Positions 9,083 to 18,833 of a DNA stretch of 64,000 nt are shown in pieces (positions within the stretch are counted from its first letter, which is position 1; each line of letters opens with the position of its first letter). The notes beneath the pieces are model-generated. The model searched no databases. It was not told the origin of the DNA and worked only from the letters and a program-made list of their open reading frames with translations. A program made the translations under genes and the position numbers. This DNA is from DATKNA01 sp963755755 (lineage in GTDB: Bacteria > Actinomycetota > Actinomycetes > Actinomycetales > Kineosporiaceae): positions 124,001 through 188,000 of the forward strand of contig CAVWLJ010000012.1 in NCBI GenBank assembly GCA_963755755.1, in the 5' to 3' direction.

Positions 9083-10509
9083 CGACCTCCTTCAGCAGCG
9101 CCCACAGCTCCTCGACGTCCGCGCGCTCGGTGGCCTCCGCGCCTACGGAGACGCGGACCATCCAGCGCCCGTCCAGGACGGCTGGGGTCACGAAGGCGCG
9201 CCCACCGTCGTTGACCGCGCCCGCCCAGCGCAGGGTGTGCGCGTCGAGCGCCGCCCCGTCCGAGGCCGGGTCGAGCCCGGCCGGCTCGTGCCGCAGGCAC
9301 ACCGTCTGCAGGGTCACCGGGGCCAGCACCCGCCACCCCGGCTCGGCGCCGACCTGGTCGGCGAACCAGCGCGCGTTCTCGAGGTCGCGCCGCAGCCGCG
9401 CCCGGATCGCCTCGACGCCGTCGAGGCGCAGGTGGAACCACAGCTTCAGGGCCCGGAACCGGCGGCCGAGCGGGATGCCCCAGTCCTTGTACTGGACGAC
9501 GTCGCCGTCCCGTTCGGGGCGACCCGAACGCAGGTAGGAGGGGTTGGTCGACATGACCCGCACCAGCTGGTCGGGGTCGCGGACGTAGAGCAGCGAGCAG
9601 TCGAGGATCGTGCCCATCCACTTGTGCGGGTTCCACCCGAGCGAGTCCGCGCCCTCCACGCCGTCGACCAGGGAACGCATCTCGGGCAGCAGCAGCGCGG
9701 AGCCGGCCATCGCGGCGTCCACGTGCACCCACGCGCGGTGCTCGGCGGCGAGCGGCGACGATCTCCCGCACCGGGTCGACCGCCGTCGTGCCCGTCGTGC
9801 CGACCGACGCCACGACCGCCGCCGGCGTCCGCCCGGCGGCGACGTCCTCGGCCATGGCGAGCTTGAGCGCCTCCGGCCGCATCGCGTAGGTGACCGGGTC
9901 GACCTCGACGTACCGCAGGTTCTCCTGCCCGTAGCCCGCCAGCAGCACCGCCTTGGGGGTGGACGAGTGCGCCTGCGCGGTCGTGTAGACGACGAGTGGC
10001 CGCTCCTGCGCCTGCAGGCCCCCGCGGGCGGCGGAGTAGCCGGAGGCCCGCTCCCGGGCGGCCAGCAGGGCGACGAGGATCCCCGTCGACGCCGTGTCCT
10101 GGATGACCCCGTGCCAGTCGTCGGGCAGACCGGTCAGTTCCCGCAGCCAGCCGACGACGACCTGCTCGACCTCGGTCAGCGCGGGCGCCGACTGCCACGT
10201 GATGCCGAGCGCGCCGAGCCCGGACGAGGCGACGTCCCCGAGCACGGACGCCAGGCTCGCGTTCGACGGGAACCAGCCGAAGAAGTGCGGGCTCTGCGTC
10301 TGCGTGATCCCCGGGACGACGACGCGGTCGAGGTCGCGCAGCACCTCCTCGAACGGCTCAGGCGTCTCCGGCGCGTGCGGGGCGAGGCCGGCAGCCACCT
10401 GGCCGGGCTCGACCTGCGCCGCCACCGGCAGGTCCGGGATGCGCGCGCGGTGATCGGCGATCCAGTCGACGAGCTGGTGGCCGGCGGAGCGGAACTCCTC
10501 GGGGGTCAT
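9063..10509 (-). CDS. Pyridoxal-dependent aromatic amino acid decarboxylase (one frame break)
   Basis: About 482 residues, the length of group II decarboxylases. Features: HFFGWFPSNASLASVLGDV, the substrate-proximal ALTEVEQVVVGWLREL, ASVGTTGTTAVDP, and the PLP lysine in SLGWNPHKWMG. The sequence most resembles aromatic-L-amino-acid or tryptophan decarboxylases, which make the corresponding amine and CO2; substrate is inferred. ATG at 10509. The frame changes near 9758 (GCC, one extra G, CTC), and removing that base restores the family sequence. It begins 4 bp after the yaaA stop, so the two are probably an operon. Confidence 0.85.
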
Positions 10510-10513
10510 GGCC

Positions 10514-11288
10514 TCACGGTAGGACGACGTCGAGCGTCCACGGGCGGCCGGCCCGCGGCGGCGGGATCAGCTCGACCACCCAGCGGTCGGCCAGCACGGC
10601 CGCGAGCGTCCGCGGCCGCGCCGGATCGGCCCCTGTTTCCAGCAGGTGCCGCGCGACCTCGCCGCGCGTGTGCTTGGCCGCATGGCTGACGACGGTCCGC
10701 CCGCCCGGGCCCTCCTGCAGCACCCGGACGGCGACGGTGCGGCCGGCGAGCGAGCCGGACGGCGGCCAGGCGGCCGCGTACGGCGCCGGACCGGCAGTCG
10801 ACCACCAACCCGCGCGGCCCGGCAGCAGCGCGCAGTTCGCCCTCGAGCGACGCCCGCCACAGCGCGGCGAGCGGACCGAGCCCGACCTCGGAAGTCATCG
10901 ACAGCCGGTAGGGCGGGATCCGGTCGTGCGGCCGGAGTGCCCCCCAGAGCGCGGAGACGACGACCAGGCGCGACCGCGCCCGCCGCCGCGCCCCGGTCGA
11001 GAGCGTGGACCAGCCGAGGGCGTCGTAGAGGACGCCGCTGTAGACGTCCGACGCCGGCCTCGCGGGCAGCTCACGCAGGCGGAGGTTGCGTTCGACCTCC
11101 TCGGCCAGCGAGGCGCCGACCCCCAGCCGGTGGAGCCCCTCGGGTGTGGCGCTCGTCGCGAGGAGCGCGTCGAGGACGGCCACCCGCGCCGGGGTCAGCG
11201 CGGGGAAGGACAGGCCGGCGAGGTCCACCGGCGTGCCACGGGCCGGCGCCGCCCGCTTCGACTCCGACGGCGGCAGCAGCACGAGCAC
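10514..11288 (-). CDS. yaaA: YaaA family peroxide stress protein (one frame break)
   Basis: About 257 residues of the YaaA/DUF328 family: VLVLLPPSESKRAAPARG at the start, DVYSGVLYDALGWSTL, LRPHDRIPPYRLSM, and VSHAAKHTRGEVARHLL near the end. YaaA lowers intracellular free iron and Fenton damage under peroxide stress in E. coli; the same role here is inferred. GTG at 11288 is chosen because the conserved sequence starts there. The frame changes near 10785 (GGCGCC, extra G, TAC). It is co-directional with the decarboxylase 4 bp downstream and divergent from the exonuclease gene. Confidence 0.85.
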
Positions 11289-11347
11289 GACCGGTGAGGC
11301 TACCGGCCCGACGTCCCGGCGACCGGGCACGCCCTAGGGTGTGCCGC

Positions 11348-12823
11348 ATGGTGCGCGGCGTCATCCGGGTGGCCGGTCCGGACCCGGCGTCCGTCGTGAG
11401 CCTCGAGCGGCGGTTCGCTGCCGTGCGCGATCGCCTCGGCGTCCCCGACGACTTCCCGCCCGAGGTGCTCGCCGCCGCCGACGAGGCGGCGCGCACACCG
11501 CCGCCGTCCGGCGCCGACCTCACCGGCGTCCCGTTCGTCACCGTCGACCCTCCCGGATCCACCGATCTCGACCAGGCGCTGCACCTCGAGCGTCGCGGCG
11601 AGGGCTACCACCTCGACTACGCGATCGCCGACGTGCCGGCGTTCGTGCTCCCCGGCGGTCCCGTGGACGCCGAGGCCCGGCGCCGCGGCCAGACCCTCTA
11701 CGCCCCCGACAAGCGCGCCCCGCTGCACCCGCCCGTGCTCTCGGAGGCCGCGGCCAGCCTGCTGCCCGACCAGGAGCGGCCGGCCTTCGTCTGGCGGTTC
11801 GACCTGGACGCCGAGGGCGAGGTCCGCTCGGCGTCCGTGCTCCGGGCGCAGGTGCGGAGCCGGCGCCGGCTCGACTACGGCCAGGTGCAGGCCGCGGCGG
11901 ACGCCGTGCCCGAGGGCGCGGCCGATCCCGAGGACCTCGTCGCCGCGCAGGCCGTGCTCCTGCGCGAGGTCGGCGTCCGGCGCGAGGCGCTCGAGGCGGC
12001 GCGCGGCGGCGCGAACCTGCCGCTGCCGGAGCAGGAGGTGGCGGCCCGCGACGGGCACTACGAGCTGACCCTGCGGGCGGCGCTGCCCGCGGAGGACTGG
12101 AACGCCCAGCTCTCGCTGCTCACCGGGATGGCCGCGGCGCGGTTCATGCTCGACGCCGGGGTCGGGCTGCTCCGGACGCTCCCGGCGCCGGACGACGGCC
12201 TGGTCGCCCGGTTCCGCCGGCAGGCGCAGGCGCTCGGGGTGAGGTGGCCCGCGGACGAGCCGCTCGGATCGCTGCTGCGCCGTCTGCGCCGGGATGCCGG
12301 CAACGAGCTCGCCCTGCTGCACGAGGCCGGGGCCCTGTTCCGCGGCGCGGGCTACGCCCCGCTCGCCCCCGGCCTGCCCGCCCCGCCGGTCACCACCCAC
12401 GCGGCCGTCGCCGCGCCCTACGCCCACGTCACCGCGCCGCTGCGGCGGCTCGTCGACCGATTCGGGCTCGTCGCGTGCGAGGCGATCTGCCGCGGCGGCG
12501 AGGTGCCGGGCTGGGTGGTCGAGGCGCTCCCGTCGCTACCGGCCGCGATGAGGGCTTCGGACGACCTCGCCGGGCGCCTGGAACACGCCTGCACGGACGT
12601 CGTCGAGGCCGCGGTGCTGGCCCACCGCGTGGGCGAGGTGTTCGACGCCGTCGTCGTCGACCTGAACCACACCGGGGGCAAGGTGCAGCTGGTCGACCCC
12701 GCCGTGCTCGCCCCCTGCGCCGGGGCGCAGGGCCTCGGGGACCACGTCCGGGTGCGGCTCGACGGTGTCGACCTGGACGCCGGCACCGTCAGCTTCTCCG
12801 CCGCGCCCCCCGCCGCCCGGTAG
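11348..12823 (+). CDS. RNase II/R family exoribonuclease
   Basis: 491 residues, intact, ATG at 11348. It carries the RNB catalytic domain: FVTVDPPGSTDLDQALHLERR (the Asp cluster binding catalytic magnesium), YAIADVPAFV, RRGQTLYAPDKRAPLHPPVLSE and ITAP-like AHVTAPLRRLVDRFG. The family degrades RNA 3' to 5'. It lacks long N-terminal cold-shock domains and is much shorter than E. coli RNase R, as seen in short actinobacterial RNB proteins. It lies directly upstream of rnpB in the same direction, 10 bp away, so the two RNA-processing genes may share a transcript. Confidence 0.88.
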   Translation: MVRGVIRVAGPDPASVVSLERRFAAVRDRLGVPDDFPPEVLAAADEAARTPPPSGADLTGVPFVTVDPPGSTDLDQALHLERRGEGYHLDYAIADVPAFVLPGGPVDAEARRRGQTLYAPDKRAPLHPPVLSEAAASLLPDQERPAFVWRFDLDAEGEVRSASVLRAQVRSRRRLDYGQVQAAADAVPEGAADPEDLVAAQAVLLREVGVRREALEAARGGANLPLPEQEVAARDGHYELTLRAALPAEDWNAQLSLLTGMAAARFMLDAGVGLLRTLPAPDDGLVARFRRQAQALGVRWPADEPLGSLLRRLRRDAGNELALLHEAGALFRGAGYAPLAPGLPAPPVTTHAAVAAPYAHVTAPLRRLVDRFGLVACEAICRGGEVPGWVVEALPSLPAAMRASDDLAGRLEHACTDVVEAAVLAHRVGEVFDAVVVDLNHTGGKVQLVDPAVLAPCAGAQGLGDHVRVRLDGVDLDAGTVSFSAAPPAAR

Positions 12824-12833
12824 GGTGGCCGCG

Positions 12834-13241
12834 GACGAGCCGGGCAGGCGGCCGCGTCGGGCGGACTTCCGCCCGCCGAGGAAAGTCCGGACTCCACAGG
12901 GCAGGGTGGTGGGTAACGCCCACCCGGGGTGACCCGCGGGACAGTGCCACAGAGAACAGACCGCCCGGGGCCGGCGCGAGCCGGTCGCGAGCAAGGGTGA
13001 AACGGTGGTGTAAGAGACCACCAGCGTGCCGGGTGACCGGCGCGGCTCGGTAAACCCCACCCGGAGCAAGGCCAGACAGGGAGCGCTCGAGGGCTGCCCG
13101 CCCGAGCTCCCGGGTAGGCCGCAACCGTCGGGTGCCCGGGAACGGGTGCCCGCGAGGAGGACGCCGGCAACGGCGTCCCGAGATGGATGGCCGCCCCCGA
13201 GCACCGCTCGGGACAGGATCCGGCTTATCGCCCGGCTCGTC
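12834..13241 (+). ncRNA. rnpB: RNase P RNA, bacterial type A
   Basis: The 5' end GACGAGCCGGGC is the exact reverse complement of the 3' end GCCCGGCTCGTC, forming helix P1. Between them are the universal RNase P RNA landmarks in order: GAGGAAAGTCCGGAC, then CCACAGAGAACAGACCGCC, AGGGTGAAACGGTG, GAGATGGATGGCCGCC, and ACAGGATCCGGCTTAT. Length is about 408 nt, typical for actinobacteria. It is the catalytic RNA that cuts the 5' leader from pre-tRNAs. No break in pairing was noticed. Confidence 0.97.
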
Positions 13242-13450
13242 CCCCCTCGTCAACGATCAGTTACGAGAAGTAGTAGTTGACACCGCACGTACCCGCGCGG
13301 TCACGCAGCGCGGCCAGAACCATCGTTCGCATTCTGACCTGCGGCGATCTGCCCCGGTGCAATTGCGGCATCCGTTATGACTCACTTAGTGTCTGTGGAT
13401 CGGGGGAACCATCTGCTCACGCTGCGTGAGCCTGTCTGGGGAGCGCGCCC

Positions 13451-14788
13451 GTGTCCACGTTCCACCCGTCGTCGGGTGCCGTCCGCCTCGGAACGGCCGT
13501 GCTGGCCGCATCGGCCCTGTTCACCGTGGCCGGCTGCTCCTCCGGCCGGCCCGCCTCGAACGCCCAGCGGGCGGCCGAGGTCACGACCGCGTCGCCGTCG
13601 CCGTCGAGCCACGACGCCATGACCATGCCGATGGCTGCCGCGTCGGGCAGTGACCAGGGCGCGGCGGCCGGCGTCCGGCTGCAGTCCCTCGTCGCGCAGC
13701 ACTCCGTGCTCGTCGCGGACATGATGCGGGCGCGGATCCTCAAGGCTCCCGACGTCACGCAGGCGGCCGACGCCGCCCTGGGGCAGAACACGCAGGCCCT
13801 GGCCTCGCTCGTCGACAACCTCTTCGGCACGGCGGCCGGCCGCCAGTTCACGACGGTGTGGGGCGGCCACATCCGCTACTTCTACGCGTACGCCGACGCC
13901 CTGGGCACGAAGGACGAGGCCGCTCGGAAGGCGGCCCGCCACGACCTGGAGAAGGCCGAGGTCGCGCTGGGCGACTTCTTCGCCGGCGCGTCCGCGGGGC
14001 GTCTGCCCCGCCCCGCCGCCCGGGCTGCCGTCACGACCCACATCGATCACCTGCTCGACCAGGCGGACGCCTTCGCCGCTCATCGCTACGCCCCCGCGGG
14101 GGAGGACTACGTGATGGCGTACGAGCACGGCTTCGCGATGGGCGGCGCGCTGGCGGGCACGCTGCTGCCGAAGTCGATCGCCTCCCAGCTCCAGCAGCCG
14201 AGCTGGGCGTTGCGCGCGGGCATGACGAACCTGCTGGGGGAGCACGTGGCGCTCGTCGTGGCCGCGATGCGGGCGGCGACGGGCAACGCCGCCGACTTCG
14301 CCGCCCTCGGCAAGGGCCTCAACACGAACACGACCAAGCTCGCGTCGGCGGTGTCGAGCCTCTACGGGGACTCCGCCGCGAAGAGTTTCCAGAACCTCTG
14401 GGCGGACCACGTCGACGCCCTGCTGGCGTACACCTCAGGCAAGGTCAGCGGCAACGGGTCGACGACCGCCCAGGCCCAAGCCCGGCTGCGGGCCTTCGAG
14501 CCGTCGCTGGCCGCGTTCCTCGCCGGGGCGACGAAGTCGAAGCTGGGCGCGCAGGCGCTCGCGCACGCGTTCAACGAGCACGACCAGATGCTCATGGGCG
14601 AGCTCGACGCCTACCAGGCCAAGGACTACACGCAGGCGCACACGCTGAGCTACCAGGCCTACGACCAGATGTTCGACCTGGCAGCCCAGCTGTCCAACGC
14701 CATCGGCGCCACGCTCGGCGCCAAGCTTCCCAAGGGCGGCAGCCAGACCGGTGGCGGAGGCATGGCTGCCGTGGTCAGCAGGCGCTGA
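13451..14788 (+). CDS. Lipoprotein with an internal duplication
   Basis: 445 residues, GTG start with GGGGAG upstream. A signal peptide ends in a lipobox (FTVAGC, Cys about 29), then a Ser/Met/His linker. The rest is two similar helical units. Unit 1 has QHSVLVADMMRARI, LGQNTQALASLVDNLFG, FTTVWGGHIRYFYAYADAL and HIDHLLDQADAFAAHRY; unit 2 has EHVALVVAAMRAA, LNTNTTKLASAVSSLYG, FQNLWADHVDALLAYTSG and FNEHDQMLMGELDAYQAKDY. The paired His, Trp and Tyr positions suggest a conserved ligand or metal site, which is inferred. The sortase gene starts 1 bp after its stop, so it is in one operon with it. I do not recognise a named family. Confidence 0.8.
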   Translation: MSTFHPSSGAVRLGTAVLAASALFTVAGCSSGRPASNAQRAAEVTTASPSPSSHDAMTMPMAAASGSDQGAAAGVRLQSLVAQHSVLVADMMRARILKAPDVTQAADAALGQNTQALASLVDNLFGTAAGRQFTTVWGGHIRYFYAYADALGTKDEAARKAARHDLEKAEVALGDFFAGASAGRLPRPAARAAVTTHIDHLLDQADAFAAHRYAPAGEDYVMAYEHGFAMGGALAGTLLPKSIASQLQQPSWALRAGMTNLLGEHVALVVAAMRAATGNAADFAALGKGLNTNTTKLASAVSSLYGDSAAKSFQNLWADHVDALLAYTSGKVSGNGSTTAQAQARLRAFEPSLAAFLAGATKSKLGAQALAHAFNEHDQMLMGELDAYQAKDYTQAHTLSYQAYDQMFDLAAQLSNAIGATLGAKLPKGGSQTGGGGMAAVVSRR

Positions 14789-14789
14789 G

Positions 14790-15408
14790 ATGCGCCTGCT
14801 CGGGCTCGTCGCGGCCGGGGCCGTGCTCGCCACCGTCGCGATCGCCGGGTGCGGGCGGGCCGCGGAGCCTGCTCGCGCCTCGGTGACTCCGACGGTTGCG
14901 GGCACGGCCACGCACACGGCAGGGGACCCCGCGGCGGGCTTCCGCTCACCTCGCACCCACCCCACGGTCGCGCTGCCGACACGCCTGCGGATCCCCGCCA
15001 TCGGCGTCGACACCCCGCTGCTGCGGCTCGGGCTCGACGCCCACGGCGCCGTCGAGCCGCCGGGCCCGTGGCAGGAGGCCGGCTGGTACACCGGCAGCGT
15101 CCGCCCCGGCCAGGCCGGTCCGGCCGTGCTCCTCGGCCACGTCGACTCGAAGTCGACGCCCGGGGTCTTCTTCCGGCTCGCCCAGCTGCGCCCCGGCGAC
15201 CGGGTGGAGGTGACCCGCGCCGACGGCAGCCGCGTCACGTTCCGGGTGTCGGGGAAGATGCAGGTCGCCAAGAGCCGGTTCCCGACCGATCTCGTCTACG
15301 GGCCGACCCTGCGCCCGTCGCTGCGCCTGGTGACCTGCGGAGGGACCTTCGACAAGACAGTCCGGGCACTACCGGGACAACGTCATCGTGACGGCGGTGC
15401 CGTCGTGA
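14790..15408 (+). CDS. Class F-like sortase (one frame break)
   Basis: About 205 residues. It begins with a lipobox-like signal (VAIAGC, Cys about 21), then a linker and a sortase beta-barrel: RLRIPAIGVDTPL, LLGHVDSK with catalytic His about 117, LVTCGGTFD with catalytic Cys about 183, and YRDNVIV with catalytic Arg in the last strand. The short form and TCGG motif fit actinobacterial class F sortases, which join or anchor surface proteins. The catalytic Arg is reached only after a +1 frame change near 15366 (CGG then extra G). No LPxTG partner was found nearby. The stop overlaps the next start as GTGA. Confidence 0.8.
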
Positions 15409-17449
15409 GGGCGCCGATCCGGGTGCTCACCGGCCTCGGGGTGCTCCTGCTGCTCCTGACGCTGGGGCCCGTCGCGGCCCGCGCGGCCGGCGGGGTGCAC
15501 CCCGTCACGGTGCACCGGACGCCGCAAGGTGTCACCGCGGTCGTCGAGGTCCAGCCGGCGCCGCTCGCGCCGCTCGCCCGGGACGCGGTGGTGACCGTGC
15601 GGTCGACGACCTCCGGTGCCCGCCCGCTGGCGACCACCGTCTCGCCGGTGCTCGACCTCACCTCCGGGACCGCGCTGGGTCTGGTGGTCGACGGCTCGTC
15701 CACGGTCGCGGGAGCCGGCGCGCAGACCCTCAGCGGAGCGACCGGACTGCTGCTCCGGATCCCGAACGACACCCCCGTCGCCGTCGTCGCCGACGGCGCG
15801 TCCCCCGCCTGCTCACGCCCGCGTCCGCCCACCCGGCGGAGGCGATCGCCGCGCTGACGCGGCTCGCGTCCGCTCCGGCGGGTTCGAGCGGGAACGCCTC
15901 GACCGTTGCCGCGCTCGACCTCGTCGCCCGGCAGCTGCCAGCGACACCTGGGCGCGCCCGGATCGTGGTGCTCACAACCGCGGCACCCGCCCCCGGCGGC
16001 ACCGAGGCGAACGCCCTGGTGGACCGGTTCGTGGCCGCCGGCGTGGTGCTGGCCGTCGTCGGCACCGGGCAGGCGGCCGGGACCTGGCAGAGCGTCGCGG
16101 CCGGTACCGGCGGGACCGCGATCACGGCGGTCCCGGCCGACCCCGCCACCGCGTACGACCGCCTGACCTCGACCCTGCAGGCGCGCTACGTCGTCCGCTT
16201 CGCGCCGCCCGCGGGGAACGATCGCGTGCAGCTCGCGGTGACGTCCGCCGGGCAGCGACAGACGGCCGAGCTGGCGCTCCCGCAGGCGGCATCGAACGCG
16301 GCGCCCTCGTCCACGGCCCCGGCGGCCGAGGCCTCCTCGCCGTCCGCGCTGCTGTGGATCCTCGTCGGCGTCGTCGTGCTCGTCGCGTTGGTTGCCGCCG
16401 GCGCGCTGCTCCTGCGGCGCCGCCGGGCCGATCGCGCGGAGCCGGACCTCGTCCCCGCCGTGGTGCGGACGTCCCGGCTGCCGGACGGCCCCCGCGACCC
16501 CCGTCGCCGGCTGTGCCCGGCGCGCCGGCGCTCTGTGGCGGCGTGGAGCGGAACCTGCCCCGCGGCGGCGGAGCGAGCCTCCCGGCGGTGCCGGACGCTC
16601 GGTCGTCGCGGCGGCGGAGGAGGATCCGTCGCCGCGGTGCCGGACGACGCCGTCGCGGAGCCGGACGACGACGTCGCCGCGGCGGCGGACGACGAGGCGC
16701 CGCGGAGCCGGAACCTGCCGTCGCCGCGGAGCCGGAACCTGCCGTCGCCGCGGTGCCGGACGATGCCGTCGCCAGCCGTGGAGCCGGACGCTCCCGTCGC
16801 CGCCGTGCCGGACGACCCGTCCCGCGGTGCCGGACGACGCCGTCCGCCGTGGAGCCGGACGACCTGCCGTCCCAGCGGAGCCGGACGACCTGACGTCCCA
16901 GCAGTGGCCGGACCGCCGTCGCCGCGGTGGCCGGACGACGCTGCCCGCCGCGGTGGTCGGAGGACGGACGTCCCCGCGGTGGCGGACGAGGTCCCCGCGG
17001 TGCGTGGAGGCGGACGTCTCTGCCGACTGCCGCGAGAGCCGGAGCTCCCGTCGCCGCTGGCCGGACGACCCGTCGCCGCCGCGGTGCCGGAACCTGCCGC
17101 CGCCGCGGCGCCTGCATCCCGCATGCCGTGCCGCATCCCGTGCCGTGGGCCGGACGCTCCCGTCGCCGCCGTGCCGGACGACGCCACCATGCCCGGCGTC
17201 CGGGTCTTCGACGTCTCGGACCCGGGGCGGCCCACCGAGATCACCCCGAACGCCGACAACGGCGATTTCGAAAATCCCTGGCCGCCGCCGTCCCGTCCGG
17301 AGGTCGCGCCTGCGGCCGAGCCAACCCGCGGTGCCGCCGGGGTACGTCGGCCGGCACCGCGCGCCCGGGGGCGCGGACGCCGCGGACGAGGAAGCCGACC
17401 GGAGCCGGGAGTCGTCGATTCGGGCGGCAGCCGGGCGCGCAGCCGCTGA
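15405..17449 (+). CDS. VWA-like membrane protein with repeat-rich tail (several frame breaks)
   Basis: GTG at 15405 overlaps the sortase stop. It has a signal peptide (LTGLGVLLLLLTLGPVAARA) and an external domain resembling a von Willebrand factor A fold (ALGLVVDGSSTVAG, STVAALDLVARQLP, RIVVLTTAAPA, VVLAVVGTG). A membrane segment follows (SALLWILVGVVVLVALVAAG) and an Arg-rich stop-transfer. The cytoplasmic part is Asp/Pro/Ala/Val-rich with many copies of PDDAVA-like units. One C seems lost near 15803 (a C-run), and the tail switches frame repeatedly, so the true C-terminus is uncertain. It is probably in one operon with the lipoprotein and sortase. Confidence 0.6.
16620..17190 (+). repeat. 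Minisatellite-like GCCGGACGAC repeats
   Basis: The 10-mer GCCGGACGAC occurs at least eight times over about 570 bp, in variants such as GTGCCGGACGACGCCGTCGC, GAGCCGGACGACCTG and GGCCGGACGACGC. A separate exact tandem of about 24 bp (GAGCCGGAACCTGCCGTCGC core) lies near 16700-16750. In one frame the units encode VPDDAVA, EPDD and EPEPAVAA. Spacing is irregular and no unique spacers exist, so it is a degenerate coding repeat and not a CRISPR array. Confidence 0.75.
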
Positions 17450-17717
17450 CCTCGCCGGGCATGGCAGCGGGTGATCCGTGCCTGCCCGGCTGCGAACCAC
17501 CCGCTCGTCCAGGCATATCCCCTGCCTCAGCGCGTTTCCACACCCTCGGGCCCGATGGTGACCCAATCGTGATCTCGGCGCGGCCGGCCCGTGATCATTC
17601 GAGGGGTCCCGGCTCCTCCGCGCGGGTGCGTCGGGGCCGGAAGCGGTTGCGCACCAGGGCTCGGTCTGGTCCGGTGGGTACCGGTGGCGCCCCGCCGCCG
17701 CGGCGAGGGGAGAGACG

Positions 17718-18005
17718 ATGTCGACCGTCGAGCGTCGATCGGCGGCCCGGGCCAATCAGCGTGCGGCGGCGTTCATCCGCTTCCAGCTGCTCGGCGACCA
17801 CGAGGCGATGCACTACCTCCTGCAGGACGCGACGGAGACCGAGCGCAGCCGGCTGGAGTTCGTCACCGCCCTCGCGTCGATCGCCGGCTCGCTCGCGGCC
17901 AACGCCTTCGGGCGCGAGCGAGCGCTGGCCTATCTCCGGTCCGTCGCGGAGAGCAGCGCGGCGCTCTCGGACGCCGACGACATCGACCGCTACTTCGACA
18001 GCTGA
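17718..18005 (+). CDS. Small helical protein, unknown function
   Basis: 95 residues, ATG at 17718 with GAGGGGAGAGACG just upstream. The sequence is largely helical with many Ala, Arg and Glu residues (RRSAARANQRAAAFIRFQLLG, then ETERSRLEFVTALASIAGSLAANAFG) and an acidic end (DADDIDRYFDS). It has no signal peptide or membrane segment. It ends 7 bp before the convergent ppgK gene. I do not recognise a family. The 268 bp before it (17450-17717) hold nothing I can identify. Confidence 0.6.
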   Translation: MSTVERRSAARANQRAAAFIRFQLLGDHEAMHYLLQDATETERSRLEFVTALASIAGSLAANAFGRERALAYLRSVAESSAALSDADDIDRYFDS

Positions 18006-18012
18006 CCGGCCG

Positions 18013-18780
18013 TCACGCCACGGCCGGGTTCCGCTCCGTCGCCAGCAGCGCCGCTCCGATGATGCCGCCGTCGTTGCGGAGCTGCGCGGGAACGATCGGC
18101 GTCCGGATGTCGAGCAGCGGCAGGAACTTGTCCGCCTTCTTGCTCACCCCGCCCCCGACGACGATGAGGTCCGGCCACAGCAGAGCCTCGACGGCCTGGA
18201 AGTAGCGGGTCAGCCGCTTCGCCCACTGCGGCCAGGAGAGGCCCTCGGCGTCGCGCACACTGTCCGCGGCCCGGGTCTCGGCGTCCTTGCCGTCGACCTC
18301 GAGATGGCCCAGCTCCGTGTTCGGCACGAGCACGCCGTCGACGATCAGGGCGCTCCCGATGCCGGTGCCGAGCGTGGCCATGAACACGGTGCCCTCCACG
18401 CCCTTCGCCGCACCGAACCTCGTCTCGGCGTAGCCCGCCGCGTCCGCGTCGTTCACCACCCGGACCGGACGGCCGAGGGTCTCGCGCAGCAGGGTCTCGA
18501 CGTCCGTGCCGATCCACGACTTGTCGACGTTGGCCGCCGTCCGCGCCACTCCGCGCTGGATCACGGCCGGGAACGTGACGCCGACCGGCCCGGAGCCCGC
18601 GGCGTCCCCGAACTGCCGGACGATCTCCCCGACGACGCCGGCCACGGCCGCCGGCGTGGACGGTGACGGGGTCGGCGTCCGGATCCGGTCGGCGGCGAAT
18701 CCTCCCGCGTCGAGGTCGACCGGGCACCCCTTGATGCCCGAGCCTCCGATGTCGATCCCGAACCCGCGCAGTCCTGCCAT
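18013..18780 (-). CDS. ppgK: Polyphosphate glucokinase
   Basis: 255 residues, intact. The ROK-family phosphate-binding motif FGIDIGGSGIKG is at residues 7-18, followed by VGVTFPAVIQRGVARTAANVDKSWIG, the catalytic Asp in VRVVNDADAAG, FMATLGTGIGSALIVDG, and VVGGGVSKKADKFLPLL. It phosphorylates glucose using polyphosphate (usually also ATP) in the cytoplasm. This enzyme is characteristic of actinobacteria. ATG at 18780. It is co-directional with map, which lies upstream on the same strand 53 bp away. Confidence 0.93.
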   Translation of the reverse strand: MAGLRGFGIDIGGSGIKGCPVDLDAGGFAADRIRTPTPSPSTPAAVAGVVGEIVRQFGDAAGSGPVGVTFPAVIQRGVARTAANVDKSWIGTDVETLLRETLGRPVRVVNDADAAGYAETRFGAAKGVEGTVFMATLGTGIGSALIVDGVLVPNTELGHLEVDGKDAETRAADSVRDAEGLSWPQWAKRLTRYFQAVEALLWPDLIVVGGGVSKKADKFLPLLDIRTPIVPAQLRNDGGIIGAALLATERNPAVA

Positions 18781-18833
18781 GAGCGAAGCCTACGAGGGCT
18801 GGCGGCGATCGCCAGCAGTGCGGACCCCCGCCG

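Noticed and set aside
13242..13450. tRNA or small RNA gene after rnpB
   Set aside because: No cloverleaf arms, TTCGA-like T loop or CCA end could be found in this stretch.
16620..17190. Possible CRISPR array
   Set aside because: The repeats are irregular in spacing, vary in sequence, have no unique spacers of constant length, and no cas genes are nearby.
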